A DNA stretch of 16,330 nt from NCBI GenBank assembly GCA_034437315.1, contig DAOTUC010000106.1, positions 1-16,330 of the forward strand, in the 5' to 3' direction. Below the pieces are notes generated by a model. That model did no database searches. It was not told the DNA's origin and saw only the letters and a program-made list of their open reading frames with translations. Below are positions 13,999-16,330 of this stretch, piece after piece. The position numbers were made by a program, and so were the translations under genes. This stretch comes from DSAR01 sp034437315. Lineage in GTDB: Bacteria; Chloroflexota; Anaerolineae; B4-G1. Position 1 is the stretch's first letter, and every line of letters begins with the position of its first letter.

Positions 13999-16188
13999 AT
14001 GCATAGAAAACTTGTGATCACAATCATTTTGAGCGTCTTTTTCACGAGCGCTCTCATCATCTTGGCGACGCTGGCGACCGTCAGGGCGCAAGAAGCGGAC
14101 GAGCGGGCGCTTCTCCTCATCTCCTACACCGCTCAGACCGAGTTAGAGCGACTGGCGGGGACGTTGGACGTGTGGGAAGTGCGTCCCGGGGAGGCGGGTG
14201 GGGGGCGCGTAGTGGCCTACGTCTCGGCGGACGAGTGGGCCTGGCTGCGCTCGGAGGGTTTCGCTTTCGAGACGCTGCCTCTGCCTGAGGTCGGCGTCGG
14301 TCCTGACGCGCTGCTCGATTATGCTTGCTATCGCACCATCGACCAGCTATACGCCGACTTGCAGATCGCTCACGCCGACCATCCGACCATCACCGCCCTG
14401 ATCGATATCGGCGAGAGTTACGAGGGCCGCGACATCTGGGTGCTGCGCATCGCTAACCCGGCCATCCCCGGGCCGAAACCGACGTTCTTCCTCATCGCCA
14501 ACGTCCACGGGCGGGAACTCATCACCAACGAACTGGCGATGGTCTTCATCGACTACCTGACCAAAAACTACGGCGTCGATCCCGACGTGACGTGGCTGGT
14601 CGACTACCACGAGATCCACGTCTCGGTGAGTACGAATCCCGACGGGCACGTGAAGAACGAGCCCCCTAGTGATTATGCGTACTGGCGGAAGAATACCAAC
14701 GACTCGCATGGCTGTAGCACGAGTTATGGCGTCGATCTGAACCGCAACTCGACCTTTGGGTGGGACATATGCGGTAACCAGTATAATTGCTCCAGCGGCT
14801 ATCCGTGCGTCCAGACCTACCGCGGGCCCAGCGCCGGTTCCGAGAGCGAGACCCAGGCGGTGGAGGCTTACGCCCGCTCGATCTTCCCCGACCAGCGGGA
14901 GGACGCGCTCGACGCCGCGGCGCCGCTCACCACTACTGGCGTCTTTATCACGCTCCATTCCTACAGCAACCTGGTGCTCTGGCCGTGGGGGCACACCTAC
15001 GACCCGGCTCCCAACGCGGTGGGGCTCGCCGCCCTGGGACGCAAGATGGCCTCTTACAACGGTTACACGCCCAAGCAGGCCTCTGGCCTCTACCCGACTG
15101 ATGGCACGACCGACGATTGGACGTACGGGGCCCTGGGGATCGCGTCCTACACGTTTGAGATCGGTTCCAGTTTTTATCCCGATTGTGCGCAATATGATGC
15201 CCTGATCCAGCCCAACATCCCGGCGTTGCTCTACGCCGCCAAGGCCGCCCGGACGCCCTATCTGACTGCCCACGGTCCTGACGCCCGCACCGTCTCCACG
15301 ACGGTGGGCGGGACGCTGCTCGGCGCGATGGTGCGCATCACCGCCGAGATCGACGACCTGGACAACGGCGGCGACCGAATTGTGGGGGCCGAGTATTACG
15401 TGGACGCGCCGCCGGGGGCGGGCGGGATCGGCGCGCCGATGACGGCGGTCGACGGCGCTTTCGATAGCCCGGTCGAGCAGGTTGAGTCGTGGGCGCCGAC
15501 GGCCGGTTGGACGCCGGGCCGGCATCTCGTTTTCGTGCGCGGGCAGGACGAGGCGGGGTATTGGGGGCCGCTTTCGGCGACGTTTTTGACCGTCTACACC
15601 GACGTCGTCACCACCGGCGTCATCGCAGGGCGGGTGAGCGGGCCCGGCGGCGATGGGTTGGCTGGGGCCGCTTTGCGTTTCGCGGGCGCTGGTGAGCGCG
15701 CTGGTGAGCGTTTCGAGACGGTGACCGGTGTGGACGGCCTGTACCGCGTGACCGTCTTGAGCGGGACCTATACCGAGACCGCCGAGGCGTTGGGTTATTA
15801 CTCGCGGGCGATCACCGGCGTCGTGGCGGCGGCGGGCGTGACGACGACGCAGGATTTCGCCCTGACCGTCTACACCGACGTCATCACTACCAGCGTCATC
15901 GCCGGGCGGGTGAGCGGGCCCGGCGGCGACGAGTTAGCCGGAGCCGGCGTGCGTTTCGAGCGCGCTGTTGAGCGCGCTGGTGAGCGTTTCGAGACGGTGA
16001 CCGGCGTGGACGGCCTGTACCGCGTGACCGTCCTGAGCGGGACCTATACAGGGACCGCCGAGGCGTTGGGTTATTACTCGCGGGCGATCACCGGCGTCGT
16101 GGCGACGGCGGGCGTGACGACGATGCAGGATTTCACCCTGACCGAGCGGCTTTGGCTGTATTTGCCCTGTGTGATACGCGGTTTGTGA
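13999..16188 (+). CDS. Secreted M14-family zinc carboxypeptidase with two C-terminal repeat domains
   Basis: This 729-residue protein should cleave C-terminal residues from peptides outside the cytoplasm. Residues 1-30 form a signal peptide: MHRK, a long hydrophobic core, then a TVRA-QEA cleavage region. The metallopeptidase domain (about 105-420) has zinc ligands His170 and Glu173 (NVHGRE) and His320 (TLHSYS), substrate residues Arg230 (YWRKN) and Asn248-Arg249 (DLNRN), and catalytic Glu387 (SYTFEIG). This is a complete carboxypeptidase T/A-like set. A linker leads to two 92-residue carboxypeptidase-regulatory-like repeats (DNA 15588-15863 and 15864-16139). The tail is LWLYLPCVIRGL. ATG 13999 has GGAG 8 nt upstream; ATG 13993 has only 2 nt, so I prefer the former. 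Exact specificity is not decidable. It stands alone, divergent from ssrA. Confidence 0.93.
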   Translation: MHRKLVITIILSVFFTSALIILATLATVRAQEADERALLLISYTAQTELERLAGTLDVWEVRPGEAGGGRVVAYVSADEWAWLRSEGFAFETLPLPEVGVGPDALLDYACYRTIDQLYADLQIAHADHPTITALIDIGESYEGRDIWVLRIANPAIPGPKPTFFLIANVHGRELITNELAMVFIDYLTKNYGVDPDVTWLVDYHEIHVSVSTNPDGHVKNEPPSDYAYWRKNTNDSHGCSTSYGVDLNRNSTFGWDICGNQYNCSSGYPCVQTYRGPSAGSESETQAVEAYARSIFPDQREDALDAAAPLTTTGVFITLHSYSNLVLWPWGHTYDPAPNAVGLAALGRKMASYNGYTPKQASGLYPTDGTTDDWTYGALGIASYTFEIGSSFYPDCAQYDALIQPNIPALLYAAKAARTPYLTAHGPDARTVSTTVGGTLLGAMVRITAEIDDLDNGGDRIVGAEYYVDAPPGAGGIGAPMTAVDGAFDSPVEQVESWAPTAGWTPGRHLVFVRGQDEAGYWGPLSATFLTVYTDVVTTGVIAGRVSGPGGDGLAGAALRFAGAGERAGERFETVTGVDGLYRVTVLSGTYTETAEALGYYSRAITGVVAAAGVTTTQDFALTVYTDVITTSVIAGRVSGPGGDELAGAGVRFERAVERAGERFETVTGVDGLYRVTVLSGTYTGTAEALGYYSRAITGVVATAGVTTMQDFTLTERLWLYLPCVIRGL
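15588..16139 (+). repeat. Tandem 276-bp repeat inside the carboxypeptidase gene
   Basis: Two in-frame copies of exactly 276 bp (15588-15863, 15864-16139) each encode 92 residues beginning TVYTDV. By my alignment the protein copies differ at 12 of 92 positions. Each copy contains an internal 12-base tandem (gcgctggtgagc at 15686-15697 and 15698-15709; in copy two at 15962-15973, with one change, and 15974-15985), encoding ERAGER-type residues. Each unit resembles one carboxypeptidase-regulatory-like beta-sandwich (xVIAGRVSGPGGDxLAGA...GLYRVTVLSGTYT). Confidence 0.9.
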
Positions 16189-16233
16189 GCGCCCAAAAAT
16201 ATGGGGTCTTCAGGATTTCGCATGGCCCATCAT
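16189..16233. other. Short 3' flank of the carboxypeptidase gene
   Basis: These 45 bases between the stop codon and the inverted repeat hold no gene. The only feature is the gggtct at 16204-16209 that can pair with the left arm of the repeat. Confidence 0.5.
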
Positions 16234-16330
16234 AGACCCTAAAGGTTTTTGCGCTGGTTTTGATGGAAAAAGGTCATTGTTTAAGGCAAAAACGTTGTTT
16301 GCGCGGCCTTGAGCAAAACCTTTAGGGTCT
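16234..16330. repeat. Inverted repeat reaching the window edge
   Basis: agaccctaaaggtttttgc (16234-16252) is matched by gcaaaacctttagggtct (16313-16330), an 18-base complementary pair with one extra T in the left arm. The 60-base spacer has smaller pairing segments (aaggc 16283-16287, gcctt 16306-16310). A further gggtct at 16204-16209 can pair with agaccc at 16234-16239. It may be the terminator region of the carboxypeptidase gene, a miniature element with 18-bp ends, or part of a larger structure cut by the window end. Confidence 0.75.

Noticed and set aside
13389..14017. Two plus-strand open frames across the ssrA region
   Set aside because: They are antisense to the tmRNA and its promoter; the RNA is well supported by its ends and tag.

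Overview
The window is GC-rich chromosomal DNA that looks like a member of the Chloroflexota (Anaerolineae/Caldilineae-like). That placement is inferred from protein style: Uma2-family nuclease, multi-TM NarL-type histidine kinase, TM-helix-repeat membrane protein, and a secreted peptidase ending in an LYLPxVxR-like tail. It is not based on a marker-gene comparison. I see no phage, IS transposase or CRISPR array.

Layout. (A) 1-3724, minus strand: a carboxymuconolactone-decarboxylase/AhpD-like protein and an MFS transporter form a tight pair behind a good sigma70-type promoter. A TM-helix-repeat (CmpX/MscS-related) membrane protein follows after 211 bases and ends at an intrinsic terminator at 192-238. 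(B) 3725-4153: a divergent regulatory region. It holds a plus-strand promoter at 3772-3800, a leader of about 350 nt, and a long imperfect inverted repeat of about 100 nt directly upstream of the phosphofructokinase gene. (C) 4154-9400, plus strand: phosphofructokinase (active-site residues predict pyrophosphate use), free methionine-R-sulfoxide reductase, an ABC ATPase and two ABC-2 permeases. All gaps are 18 nt or less, so this is probably one operon. (D) 9532-13270, plus strand: a near-consensus promoter drives a Uma2-family nuclease-fold protein. A NarL/FixJ response regulator follows 3 nt later, and a large histidine kinase overlaps its end by 20 nt. (E) 13432-13932, minus strand: the tmRNA gene ssrA with its own promoter, a decodable 20-residue tag (ANNTWIPVPQAAYAAAPLAA) and a perfect 34-bp palindromic terminator. 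(F) 13946-16330, plus strand: a secreted M14 zinc carboxypeptidase with two nearly identical 92-residue C-terminal repeats, then an inverted repeat that runs to the last base of the window.

How the parts work together: the operon in C joins glycolytic flux, repair of oxidised methionine and an exporter of unknown cargo. Region D is a self-contained signalling cassette whose membrane sensor should phosphorylate the adjacent regulator; the Uma2 protein may be a co-regulated partner. ssrA is housekeeping ribosome rescue. No single new system is obvious. The best leads are the hairpin element and leader before the phosphofructokinase, the Uma2-regulator-kinase arrangement, the unusual tmRNA tag, the recently duplicated peptidase C-terminus, and the terminal inverted repeat at the right edge.
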